NCBI GenBank assembly: GCA_000503195.1
Contig: AYSC01000001.1
Span: 1-64,000, forward strand
Length of the DNA: 64,000 nucleotides
Direction of reading: 5' to 3'
Source: Blastomonas sp. CACIA14H2
GTDB lineage: Bacteria; Pseudomonadota; Alphaproteobacteria; Sphingomonadales; Sphingomonadaceae
In this document: positions 45,518 through 53,700 of the stretch, one piece after another
Layout of the letters: each line of letters opens with the position of its first letter
How positions within the stretch are numbered: the first letter of the stretch is position 1
The notes under the pieces: model-generated
Database searches by the model: none
What the model was told of the DNA's origin: nothing
Seen by the model: the letters and a program-made list of their open reading frames with translations, nothing else
Program-made: the position numbers and the translations under genes

Positions 45518-46819
45518 TCAAGCCGCCCACTGACCGGGATCATGGTCCATGCCGATCAGGGCGAGGCCATGGGCGATGGATGTCAGCTCGTCGCCCCTGG
45601 CAATGCGTTCTGCGCCGAACCTGCGTTCGAACAGCCTGGCGATGGCGGGGATGAGCGAGGATCCGCCGGTCAGAAAGACGCGGTCGATCTGGTTTTCGGA
45701 TATGGCTGCCTTTTCGAGTGCGCTGTCCATTGCGGTTTCGATGCGCGTGAGATCGGGGGCGATCCATTCCTCGAACTGGCTGCGTTTGACATCTGCGGCG
45801 AAGTCTATGCCGCCGCCTTGGAACGTGAACCTTGCCGCCTCATTTTGTGACAGGGTGCGCTTGAGCTGTCCGACGGCATCGTACAGCGCGAAGCCCTGTT
45901 CGTTCTCGATCAGCGCGATCATGGTGGCGATCCGTTGCGGATCGACGGCATCGCGCTGCAACCTGCGCAGCTCGTCGATCGTCTTGCGGCTGCGCATCAT
46001 CGCAAGCTTCGACCAGTTTGCGAAGTCCGTGAAATAACCACCGGGAATATCGAGCAGTTTTCCGAACGACCTGTACTGGGCGCCCTTTCCGAGCAGCGGC
46101 AGCACCAGCCTGTCGAGAATGCGATAATCGAACTGGTCGCCTGCAATGCCGATCCCGGCATGAGCCAGAGGCGTGCAGCGCCTCGCTGTGCCGGGCTCGG
46201 CTATGCCGACCACCGAAAAGTCGGCGGTACCCCCGCCGAAGTCCGCCACCAGGATCGTCGCCGGTCTGTCGAGCCGGCTGGCATAGCTGTGGGCTGCGCC
46301 GAGCGGCTCGTAGACATAGTAAAGCTCCTTGCCGAAACCCTCGAACATCAGGTCATAGCGCTGGCGGGCCAGCCGATGATCGGCGCGGGCTCCCGCATAT
46401 TCCACGGGACGCCCGATAATGATCCGGTCAGGCAGCGACGCCAGGGCATCGCCTGCATGGCTTTCGAGGTGCCTCAGAAACGTACGGCCCAGATCCTCGA
46501 ACCCATAGGGCCTGTTATAGATCAGGGTTCGCTCGAACAGCGGGCTTGCGGCCACGCTCTTGAATGACTGGATGAACCGGCAGTCGAGCGGTGACTGCAG
46601 ATATTGCTCGATGGCCCAAGGTCCCGCTTCATGCGCAATGCCCTGCCATGCCCGCTCATCCTCCCAGAAGCAGAGCGCCGACCTGAACACGGCAGTGCTC
46701 TGGTGCACGTCTCCGAACCGGACCAGTTCTGTGCTGCCATCGGAACGGCCAAGCGCTGCGACCGTGTTCGTGGTGCCGAAATCGAGACCCAGGGCAGGCT
46801 TTCCGGAGCGGCTGGTCAT
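45518..46819 (-). CDS. yegD: Hsp70-family protein, YegD-like
   Basis: A 433-residue ATPase of the actin/Hsp70 fold, matching YegD in length. LGLDFGTTNTVAALG is the phosphate-1 loop, LVADFGGGTADFSVV the phosphate-2 loop, and VFLTGGSSLIPAIARLFERR the adenosine site. The substrate-binding domain of DnaK is absent, so it is not a classical chaperone. The function of YegD proteins is poorly known. It is the last of a minus-strand run below the SRAP and small membrane-protein genes, with 163 non-coding bases before it. Confidence 0.88.
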   Translation of the reverse strand: MTSRSGKPALGLDFGTTNTVAALGRSDGSTELVRFGDVHQSTAVFRSALCFWEDERAWQGIAHEAGPWAIEQYLQSPLDCRFIQSFKSVAASPLFERTLIYNRPYGFEDLGRTFLRHLESHAGDALASLPDRIIIGRPVEYAGARADHRLARQRYDLMFEGFGKELYYVYEPLGAAHSYASRLDRPATILVADFGGGTADFSVVGIAEPGTARRCTPLAHAGIGIAGDQFDYRILDRLVLPLLGKGAQYRSFGKLLDIPGGYFTDFANWSKLAMMRSRKTIDELRRLQRDAVDPQRIATMIALIENEQGFALYDAVGQLKRTLSQNEAARFTFQGGGIDFAADVKRSQFEEWIAPDLTRIETAMDSALEKAAISENQIDRVFLTGGSSLIPAIARLFERRFGAERIARGDELTSIAHGLALIGMDHDPGQWAA

Positions 46820-46982
46820 CGTCTGGCCCTCGAATGTGCGGCAGCCAATGGGCCGCCTGATGCAGGGTGGCCGTCTGTGCCCGGCTTTCCGGAAAGGGGC
46901 AAGCTGCGCTTGCCGGTTCGTGGCTGCGCCGCGTGATCGCGGGGCAGGGGCTGGGCTGGGTGGCTGTTCGGTGACCGGGCGG

Positions 46983-47099
46983 TCAGCGCAGCAGCCAGAG
47001 GATCACGCTTGTGGGACCCGCCAGCGTCAGGATCGCAATGATCCAGAATTCCATCCTCGATACGGGTCTGTCGTCGGGATCGGGCCAGTCGCGGGGCAT
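46983..47099 (-). CDS. Small single-pass membrane protein (38 residues)
   Basis: A short frame with a strong ribosome site (GGAAGGAGAG, nine to ten bases before ATG). The product is MPRDWPDPDDRPVSR, then a hydrophobic segment EFWIIAILTLAGPTSVILWL and the end LR: one membrane helix with a charged cytoplasmic or periplasmic head. It begins 24 bases after the SRAP gene on the same strand, so it is probably co-transcribed. No family is recognised. The ribosome site and the hydrophobicity make a real gene likely. Confidence 0.65.
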   Translation of the reverse strand: MPRDWPDPDDRPVSRMEFWIIAILTLAGPTSVILWLLR

Positions 47100-47122
47100 G
47101 GGCTCGGGCTCTCCTTCCGGCG

Positions 47123-47782
47123 TCAGAGCAGCAACGGCGCTTCGGACTTGCGGCGGCTCGACCAGGGGTCTTCGGTCCGCTCGACGTTCAGCCGCTCCGC
47201 AGGATACTGGCGCAGCAACGCCAGCGCTTCGGCGGCTGGCGCATGCAGCCAGCGATCATGGTCCCCTGGCTCCAGGATCACCGGCATGCGGTCATGGATA
47301 TGCCACAGCTCCTGCGTCGCATCCACCATGACCCCCGTATAGCAATTGCCCCATTCGTCGCTCGGCCGCCACAGGCCTGCCCAGGCCGCCAGCGGCTGGT
47401 CCGCCACGCTGATCCAGGTCCTCGTCATCCGTCCCGGCTCGCCTTCGGCCTCGGCAAAGGCGGTGAACGGGATCAGGCAGCGATAGGCCGTATCGGTGAA
47501 CCATCTCTTCCACATGCCATGGGCCGACATCAGCTTGTCGTCGCGGGCATTGTTGACCGGATTGGGCTTGTTGGGTCTGCCCGTCTTCCTGTTAACCGAA
47601 TGCCGCGGAAAGCCCCAGGTCATCGCCTCGAGCCGGCGCTGACCGTCTTCCTCGCGCACCACGAAACCATGATAGCCGGGATAGACATCGCCGGGCGAGG
47701 CATTGGTTTGCCTGTCGGCCAGCGCAAAAAAGGCCTGGGCCACATCATCGAGCGATGCCTTGAGCGTGACAAGATTGCACAT
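47123..47782 (-). CDS. SRAP-domain protein (SOS response-associated peptidase, YedK/HMCES)
   Basis: A 219-residue SRAP protein. These bind abasic sites in single-stranded DNA and form a covalent thiazolidine link through the second residue. The catalytic set is visible: Cys2 (MCNL), the asparagine of NNARDD (78), Glu111 in FTAFAEAEG, and His163 in HIHDRMPVIL. The family's GFYEW box appears as AFAEAEG. It lies about 170 bases below a two-gene cassette controlled by a LexA box on the same strand, which fits a DNA-damage role. Transcriptional linkage to that cassette is likely but not proven. Confidence 0.93.
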   Translation of the reverse strand: MCNLVTLKASLDDVAQAFFALADRQTNASPGDVYPGYHGFVVREEDGQRRLEAMTWGFPRHSVNRKTGRPNKPNPVNNARDDKLMSAHGMWKRWFTDTAYRCLIPFTAFAEAEGEPGRMTRTWISVADQPLAAWAGLWRPSDEWGNCYTGVMVDATQELWHIHDRMPVILEPGDHDRWLHAPAAEALALLRQYPAERLNVERTEDPWSSRRKSEAPLLL

Positions 47783-47954
47783 CCGGTAATCTCCTCAGGC
47801 CTGTCCCGCCTGCCTGCCGTGCCCGAGTTCCCCTTCCAGCTGATCGCAACACTCGCCGATAAATTGCTAAATGTCCATTGGATCGGTCTGGTGCTTTGAT
47901 GTGCAATGGATCTGGGGCCTTCGTCGATCTGCGCGACGAATACCGATTTGCGCT

Positions 47955-48284
47955 TCAGCTGCGGAACCTGCTGACCGCGCGCTTCCATTCGCGTTCGGGC
48001 GGGAAGGCGAGCTCGATATCGTTCTGGCTCTGCTGGCTAAGCTCCAGGCGGAGCGGACGAATGCGCCTGCGCTTGTGCAGGCTGCATTTGCGGCACCAGA
48101 AACGGCCCCTGGCAGGCTCGAGCCGGTCGTCCCACATTCGCTTGTGAAAATGCCACCACAGGCCATGCGGATTGAAACTCGCCTCGTGCCCGCAGGCACA
48201 GATCGGCCTGACCGCATAGTTCCAGGCCGCCGCCTCGAACAGGCATGTAGCGCGGCGCATGCCGTCTCTTGTCCAGCCGCCCAT
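47955..48284 (-). CDS. Putative zinc-ribbon-like small protein
   Basis: A 109-residue protein without a recognised family. Two CxxC-type pairs, PICACGHEASF (CxC plus Cys) and FWCRKCSLHKRR, enclose about 30 residues with several His and Trp, which suggests a zinc ribbon, perhaps nucleic-acid binding given the basic second half. The start at 48284 has AGGA eight bases upstream and follows the DUF6771 stop by one base, so both are translated from one message behind a LexA box. Upstream open frame to 48461 is ignored. Confidence 0.65.
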   Translation of the reverse strand: MGGWTRDGMRRATCLFEAAAWNYAVRPICACGHEASFNPHGLWWHFHKRMWDDRLEPARGRFWCRKCSLHKRRRIRPLRLELSQQSQNDIELAFPPEREWKRAVSRFRS

Positions 48285-48285
48285 G

Positions 48286-48480
48286 TCATCGATCCTGCTC
48301 GGGGCTTTCGTCCCTTGTGGGCTGGATCTGTGACTGGACCAGCGCATTGGCAATCGTGCGGGCCAGCTCGCGCGCCGCGTCGTCGCGAATGTGCCGGGCA
48401 GGGGCCGTGATGCCGACCCGCGCCCAGCCCGGGGCAGCGAGAATTGCGCTGGCCATGTCATCGATGTCGAATCGGATCAT
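48286..48480 (-). CDS. DUF6771-like small protein, first gene behind a LexA box
   Basis: A 64-residue protein with the pattern FDIDDMASAILAAPGWARVG and IRDDAARELARTIANALVQ, as in the sphingomonad DUF6771 group, whose function is unknown. The start at 48480 is ten bases inside the transcript side of the SOS box at 48491-48505. The zinc-ribbon-like gene starts one base after its stop. In sphingomonads such genes are often found before the mutasome genes imuA-imuB-dnaE2; here a zinc-ribbon-like gene follows instead. Confidence 0.72.
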   Translation of the reverse strand: MIRFDIDDMASAILAAPGWARVGITAPARHIRDDAARELARTIANALVQSQIQPTRDESPEQDR

Positions 48481-48490
48481 CTGCGCATAA

Positions 48491-48505
48491 GAACAAAAGT
48501 AGAAC
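48491..48505 (-). promoter_or_regulatory. LexA (SOS) box
   Basis: On the minus strand GTTC-TACTTTT-GTTC, an exact fit to the alphaproteobacterial LexA consensus GTTC-N7-GTTC. It lies 10 bases before the start codon of the DUF6771-like gene, so LexA would block transcription of that cassette until DNA damage. Confidence 0.85.
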
Positions 48506-48656
48506 ATATGCGCAAGCGTGCTTGCCGGGTGGTGTGGTCCTGAAGGTGGCACCCTCGGTGGGTGAGCTTTTTCGGATACTCGCTCTGGCGCCATATTCTG
48601 TCTCACGCGGTGCCGCCTGCCTTGCGCGGCCAAGCCTTGCCGGGCTAGCCAGGATC

Positions 48657-49085
48657 ATGCCGCTTTTTCTGCTCCTTCTGTCCGATGTCCCATCCGGCCA
48701 GAGCTTCGTCTGCACGCCCGTCGCCATCTGGGATGGCGACGGTCCGATCTGGTGCGCCGAAGGTCCGCGCATACGGCTGTCCGGCATCGCTGCCCGCGAA
48801 ACCGATGGCAGCTGCAGCCCGGGCCATCCTTGCCCGAAGGCGGACGCCAAGGCGTCGCGCGACCATCTGGTATCGCTTGTCGGCACGCCGTCAGGCACGA
48901 ACTCCACCGGTCATGTGCTGGTCAAAGGGCCGGCCATGCGCTGCGTCTCGAAAGGCGGGGCAGGGGGCAACCGTACCGCCGCCTTCTGCACATCGCCGCG
49001 ATCGGGTGACCTATCGTGCGCGATGGTGCGCGATGGTTTCGCTGCGCGCTGGAACCGATATTGGGGAAAGCATCGCTGCAGGTAA
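48657..49085 (+). CDS. Exported nuclease-like protein (thermonuclease-family)
   Basis: A protein of about 142 residues with a short hydrophobic N-terminus (MPLFLLLLSDVPSGQS). It carries the staphylococcal-nuclease-like core FVCTPVAIWDGDGPIWC, PRIRLSGIAARETDG and a Cys-rich loop GHPCPKADAKASRDHLVSLV. The conserved DGD/R/E residues of thermonuclease are partly kept (DGD, R of IRLSGI, E of RETDG). Four or more cysteines suggest disulfides outside the cytoplasm. The start could also be a GTG upstream (near 48546) which would extend the hydrophobic leader. It begins a + strand run of small genes. Confidence 0.7.
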   Translation: MPLFLLLLSDVPSGQSFVCTPVAIWDGDGPIWCAEGPRIRLSGIAARETDGSCSPGHPCPKADAKASRDHLVSLVGTPSGTNSTGHVLVKGPAMRCVSKGGAGGNRTAAFCTSPRSGDLSCAMVRDGFAARWNRYWGKHRCR

Positions 49086-49133
49086 GCTGGCGAGGAGCGG
49101 CCATGCATGGCATCCTGTGCTCGAGAGAGACAG

Positions 49134-49439
49134 ATGATTTACCGCCTGTTGCCAGTCGCTGTGTTTCCTCTGGCCGTTACGGCCTCGATGGCGTTTGCCC
49201 ATCCTGGAAGAACCGCCGCCGACGGATGCCATAACGATCGCAAGAACGGTGGCCGGCATTGTCATGGCGGCTCAGCTCGGAATGCTCCGCCTGCAGCATC
49301 GCCGCAACGGCTGTCCGAGAATGTCTGGTTTCCCAACTGCGCTGCAGCCCGCGCCGCCGGAGCAGCACCGGTACGCCGGGGTTCGCCGGGCTATGGAAGG
49401 CATCTGGACCGCGACGGCGACGGCATCGGTTGCGAATGA
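49134..49439 (+). CDS. Exported excalibur-domain protein
   Basis: A 101-residue protein with a signal peptide ending near SMAFA (about residue 22). It then has a His/Cys-rich stretch GCHNDRKNGGRHCHG of the YHYH type, and a C-terminal excalibur calcium-binding domain (WFPNCAAARAAGAAPVRRGS, HLDRDGDGIGCE). Excalibur domains resemble calcium-binding loops and often accompany nucleases of the thermonuclease family, as here. GAGAGAGAC precedes the start. It probably acts in the periplasm or outside the cell. Confidence 0.85.
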   Translation: MIYRLLPVAVFPLAVTASMAFAHPGRTAADGCHNDRKNGGRHCHGGSARNAPPAASPQRLSENVWFPNCAAARAAGAAPVRRGSPGYGRHLDRDGDGIGCE

Positions 49440-49516
49440 TATGCCCGGACTTGGTATATGACATTCTGCCAACTGCCGTTCGGCAGATTGCTGTCTTGTG
49501 GCGATGATGGCCTCGC

Positions 49517-49735
49517 ATGACGGATGAGCAGCACCTCTGGGCCTGCGCGCTGGCGGTCGAGAAGCGTTTTGGCGACCATGCGCCGCTCCATGTGGCCGAG
49601 CGGATCGGAGAACTGGCCCTGGCCGGCGATGCAGACGGGGTCGCAATGTGGCAGGCCATCGCAGCCCGGCTGGACAGGCTGCGGCAGGGTGGCCTGCCGG
49701 GTGAGGGCGGACATGCCAGGCCTGCTGCAAACTGA
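49517..49735 (+). CDS. DUF6961-like small protein
   Basis: A 72-residue protein with the pattern LWACALAVEKRFGDHAPLHV, AERIGELALAGDADGVAMWQ and IAARLDRLR, which resembles the sphingomonad DUF6961 group found in integrative elements. It is predicted to be helical. The function is unknown. No strong ribosome site is visible and the next gene is 205 bases downstream. Confidence 0.7.
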   Translation: MTDEQHLWACALAVEKRFGDHAPLHVAERIGELALAGDADGVAMWQAIAARLDRLRQGGLPGEGGHARPAAN

Positions 49736-49940
49736 CCGTCGATAGGGTGGCAATGGCAGCATCTGTCTCCCTCTTGCCCGGGATCACGCCACTCTTTCCG
49801 CCTTTTTTGAGCGACCTGCTTGCCCTGGCCGTCAACCCCGTTCGGGGTTCGCCCTCGCGCTTCGCTCGGTGACGGCGGCGCGCGGCCCCTCCTGATGGCG
49901 TCATCGGGGATGGTCCCCGAGCAACTGAAGGAGACTTAAC

Positions 49941-50261
49941 ATGGCCACCATCGCAAACCTCACCGTCAAGGCAGACGGCAGCTTCGAAGGCACGCTTGCC
50001 ACCCTCAACGTCACCGCGCCGATCGCCATCATTCCCAACGGGCGCAAGGCCAAGGACAGCGAACCCGATTATCGCATCGTCAGCCGCAAGAACGGCTTCG
50101 AGCTCGGCGCCGGCTGGAAGCGCTTCTCGCAGAACACCGGCGCGGAATATGTCTCGGTGTCACTCTCGGCCCCCGAATTCGGGACCATCTATGGCAACAT
50201 CGCCAATGCGCCCGGCGACGATCCGATGAAGAAGGTCATCATCTGGAATCCGCCGAGCTGA
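49941..50261 (+). CDS. DUF736-family protein
   Basis: A 106-residue protein of the DUF736 family (MATIANLTVKADGSFEGTLA, RKAKDSEPDYRIVSRKNGFE, ELGAGWKRFS). DUF736 proteins are carried by integrative and conjugative elements of Alpha- and Betaproteobacteria, and their role is not established. AAGGAG lies upstream. A strong hairpin follows eight bases after the stop, so it is a single-gene transcript. A second, distinct DUF736 gene is at 62331. The two flank the envelope cassette. Confidence 0.9.
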   Translation: MATIANLTVKADGSFEGTLATLNVTAPIAIIPNGRKAKDSEPDYRIVSRKNGFELGAGWKRFSQNTGAEYVSVSLSAPEFGTIYGNIANAPGDDPMKKVIIWNPPS

Positions 50262-50268
50262 ACCGGAG

Positions 50269-50297
50269 ACAGCCCCCGCCAGAGGCGGGGGCTGTCT
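50269..50297 (+). terminator. Strong hairpin after DUF736 gene 1
   Basis: GACAGCCCCCGCC pairs with GGCGGGGGCTGTC around AGA, a perfect 13-bp stem. The tail lacks a long T-run. Confidence 0.8.
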
Positions 50298-50763
50298 TCC
50301 CGTCAGATTAAATACCGAACTTCTTAACGTTCAGCGCGTTCGACATGGCAGCTGGCGACCCAACCTCGGTCACTCCCGGCCGCTGCGGTCAATGTCTGGT
50401 TTCGCCAGAAGTAGTCGTTCAGGTTTCTCGGTCGCGCGTCAGCCCCGCTCATGACCGTCGCCGAGTGCGCAGTGGTTCGTCCGCCGTCTGGAAGCGACTT
50501 CCGTGAAAGCGGTCGGACCAATTTGTCATCTAATGCCGGTTACTTGACCAAAGCCTGCAGGATCGCCTGCCCGATTGCCGTTTAGTCATCGGCTGGGGAT
50601 CCGATACCGGCCCTGCGCCGCGTTCGTCGTCTGCCGCTATTGAATGCAACGAACAGCGTCGGTTGACCTTCCGGTTCAATGGGCTCGTATTGGCGATGCG
50701 GACTACGGGCCTCGGCCTCCGACAGCTTCCCACCTGACCTGCATTTGGGTGCCCTTGATTGCT
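50298..50763. other. Intergenic stretch holding a dispersed repeat
   Basis: About 465 bases without a supported gene. It contains copy B of the 111-bp repeat on the minus strand and otherwise unrecognised sequence, up to the stop of the CHAT gene. Confidence 0.55.
50346..50456 (-). repeat. Dispersed ~111-bp intergenic repeat, copy B
   Basis: Reading the minus strand from 50456, it aligns gap-free with 9732-9842 (88 of 111). The 21-base anchor at 50405-50385 differs from copy A at one position, and TTGGGTCGCCAGCTGCCA (50363-50346) also differs at one. Confidence 0.7.
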
Positions 50764-53700
50764 TCATCTGTTGACGCTTGACTTATATATGGAGAATGCA
50801 GCCCATGCGCTGGGATGGGCCCAGTCCGCGGTCCAGCCGGACAGGGCTGTTCCTGTCGCGCGCTTGCCTGTGCGCACGGCCTTCATCGCCGCTTGCAGGG
50901 CTCGGGGCTGGTCAAGTTGGCTGTTGGCAATGCCCTCCAGCGCCTCGACCGTCAGGGCGGCGGTCGGCCCGTCGGGCACGCTCCAGCGCGAAGCAAGCAC
51001 GGCCCCGGCCCCGGAAATGAAGAAGGCGCGCGCTAGAGCCGACAGGGAATCGGCGCCAGGCGTGCCTTCGCTCGACGCGGTGTTGCAGGCCGAAAGGACG
51101 ACCAGCGCCGCGTTGATGGGCTGCAGGCTGACTTCTGAAGCGGTCCAAAGGCCATCGTCGTCATCGTTCGGCTGATCGGGCGGAGTCATGACCAGCCCCG
51201 GCTCCTGAAGACCTTCCAGCTCGCTCGGCATGAGTCCATGCGTGGCAATGGCAACGATGTCCGAGTTGGCAAGCCGTTCATCCGACCGGAGCTGCCCTTC
51301 GCGTGCGTCGGCGGCCAGCCTGAGGCTCTCGCTGGCCGAGGTCCGCATGACGGACGCCATGGCCTTTAGCTCGACCTGCGTGGCGGGCAGTGGTGCCAGC
51401 GCGCGCAGTTGTCCGGCTGCCACCTGCCAGCCGGACCCGCGCCGCACGAAAAGGTTGCCCAGTCCGCGCGCGCCTCCCGAGGTGCCAGCCAGCACCGGAT
51501 CGCCGATACCGAAGAATGGGCGCCGGACGGTATCAGCATTCGGGGGCGACCTGCCTTGCCCGAGGATTCCGGCATATGGCAGCATGGCGATCGGATGCCT
51601 GTCGGCCAGCCAGGCCACGTCCTTCATGCCTGCAGGGTCGAACGGGTCAGCCGCTGCGGGCCGGTCGACCGGCAATGCCGCAAGCGGCAGGGCATTGAGC
51701 CATCCCTGCTGCACGGACAGCAGCAAGGTTCCCGCAGGAACGCTTGTCAGCAAGGGAGACAGCACGCTCGTATAGAGATCATGCGCGCTTGCCAGATCGA
51801 AGATGGCGCGGGGATCATCCGGCCCCCATCCGGCGTTGGCAAGACGCTCGGCCAGCTCCGTATCGGCATCTGGGGTGCAATAACGGGGGTCGAGCGTGCA
51901 CTGCACGGCAACGAGCTTGCCGAGGAGCGATGCTGCCTGGCCCGGCTGGCGATGGAAGCGAAACTCCTGCCGCGTGACGAGCAGGGCCAGCACGTCCTGA
52001 TCGTCGGCCGACAGAAGCAGGAGTGCGGCACCTGCCGGTAGTGCATCGCGAGCCGCCTGCAGCGACAGGGTCGATTGATCCGTCGCGCGTGCATAGGTCG
52101 GAAAGGCCGCGCGTACCGCCTGCTCGGCCTGGACTTCGCGATCCCTCGCGATTCTGGCCAGGCCCACCAGGCTTTCTACCGCCTTGCCATCGCCGCGCAT
52201 CAGGGCATCGTGAAGCAGCTTGTCCTGAACGCGGGCCTCGCGCTCGGCATCGGCAAACGCCGCCACCAGAACCCTTTCCTGCTCCGTCCGGGCGCTGCGG
52301 CCCAGCGTCGCGCGGGCCACCGCCAGCGCGGACAGCGAGAATTCGGCTTCCTGCAACGTGCGGAATGCCTCGTCCATCTGCGCAGCAGATGGTTTTGCCT
52401 GTCCGGACAGCAGCGCCGCACTGCGCAGCATGAAGGCCCGGCGGATGGCCGGATCGACGATCACGCCCCCGGCACCGCGCAAGGCCGACCGCCGGTTGCG
52501 GGCAATTTCGACGGCTTCCCTCGTGATCTCGAGTGCCAGCTGGTGCTGTTCAGGTTGCCCCAGCAGCTGCTCCGCCCAGGCCACCCGGACGGGGAGGCCG
52601 TCGCTGGTGCCGTCGCCCGGCAACAGACGCGCCTGTTCCATCGCCAGTTGGAAAGCCTCGTCGACGGCAGCGGCAGGTGCGTTCGCTTTCGCCAGAAGTC
52701 GCGCCTGCAGCGCCATCGCCCGAGCGATCGCAGGGTGCGGCTCGGCAAAGAGCGCCCGCGCCATGCGCACCGCTCCGGCCGCGATGCTGGCACTGCTCTC
52801 ATCGTCAGCCTTGGCGAAATAGGCGGCCGCAGCACGCTCGTTGGGCGTCGCATGGGCATCGGCAAGGTCCAGATAATCCAGCAGCAGGCCGAGCGTCGCA
52901 GGCGTTTCATTGTTGATTTGCGCCAGCGATGCTGCCAGCGCCTGTGCCGCCTTGCGTCCCTTGCCCGTCAGGACCTGAACCCTGGCCAGCGCGCGGGTCG
53001 CAGCAAAATCATCATACTCATCGGCCAGAATGAAACGGTCCAGCAGCTCCGCTTCGGCCGCTAGCGCGCGCTCCAGCAGGGGCTCGGCTTCGGTCACGCG
53101 GCCAAGCACCAGAGCGCAATCGGCCAGACGGCGCAGCGCAAGCGGAAGATCGTGACTGATTGCGGACGATGCATCCATCCGCGCCACGACGCTCTGCAAA
53201 ATGCCTTCTGCCTCATCGATCTTGCCCGCCTGCAGCAGGATCGCGCCAAGATCGGACTGCGCACGCAGCGCCTGCACATGATCTCGGCCGACTGTCGTTT
53301 CGGCAATCACTACAGATTTGCGGGCAACGCTCTCGGCCTCGTCGAGCCGTGCGACCGTGGCGAGATCGCTCGCAAGATGAGCATGATCGGCCTGTTCGGC
53401 GTGGGGGGCGGCGACAAGCGCCTGACCCAGAGCGATGGCATCGTCCCAGCGGAATTCGTGCCGTGCAAGGCCGGCGGCATAGCGGGTGAAATCGGCAGGG
53501 CCGGCCCAGCTGTCGGGTCCACGGCCTGCCCCTGCGGCGCTGAAGTCCTCGAGCTCCGCGGCATTGAGACTAAAATTGGACGTCCGGTAATAGGCCGGGA
53601 TGAGCATCTCTGCGGCGCGATTGCGCAGCCATGCGGTTTGCGGTCCTTCTTCAAGTGCGTAGAAAGCCCCGCGCGCCATGGCGCTGCGCTCCTCGACCCG

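Noticed and set aside
47783-47954. A second LexA box before the SRAP gene
   Set aside because: No GTTC-N7-GTTC pair occurs on either strand there; only single GTTC words were seen.
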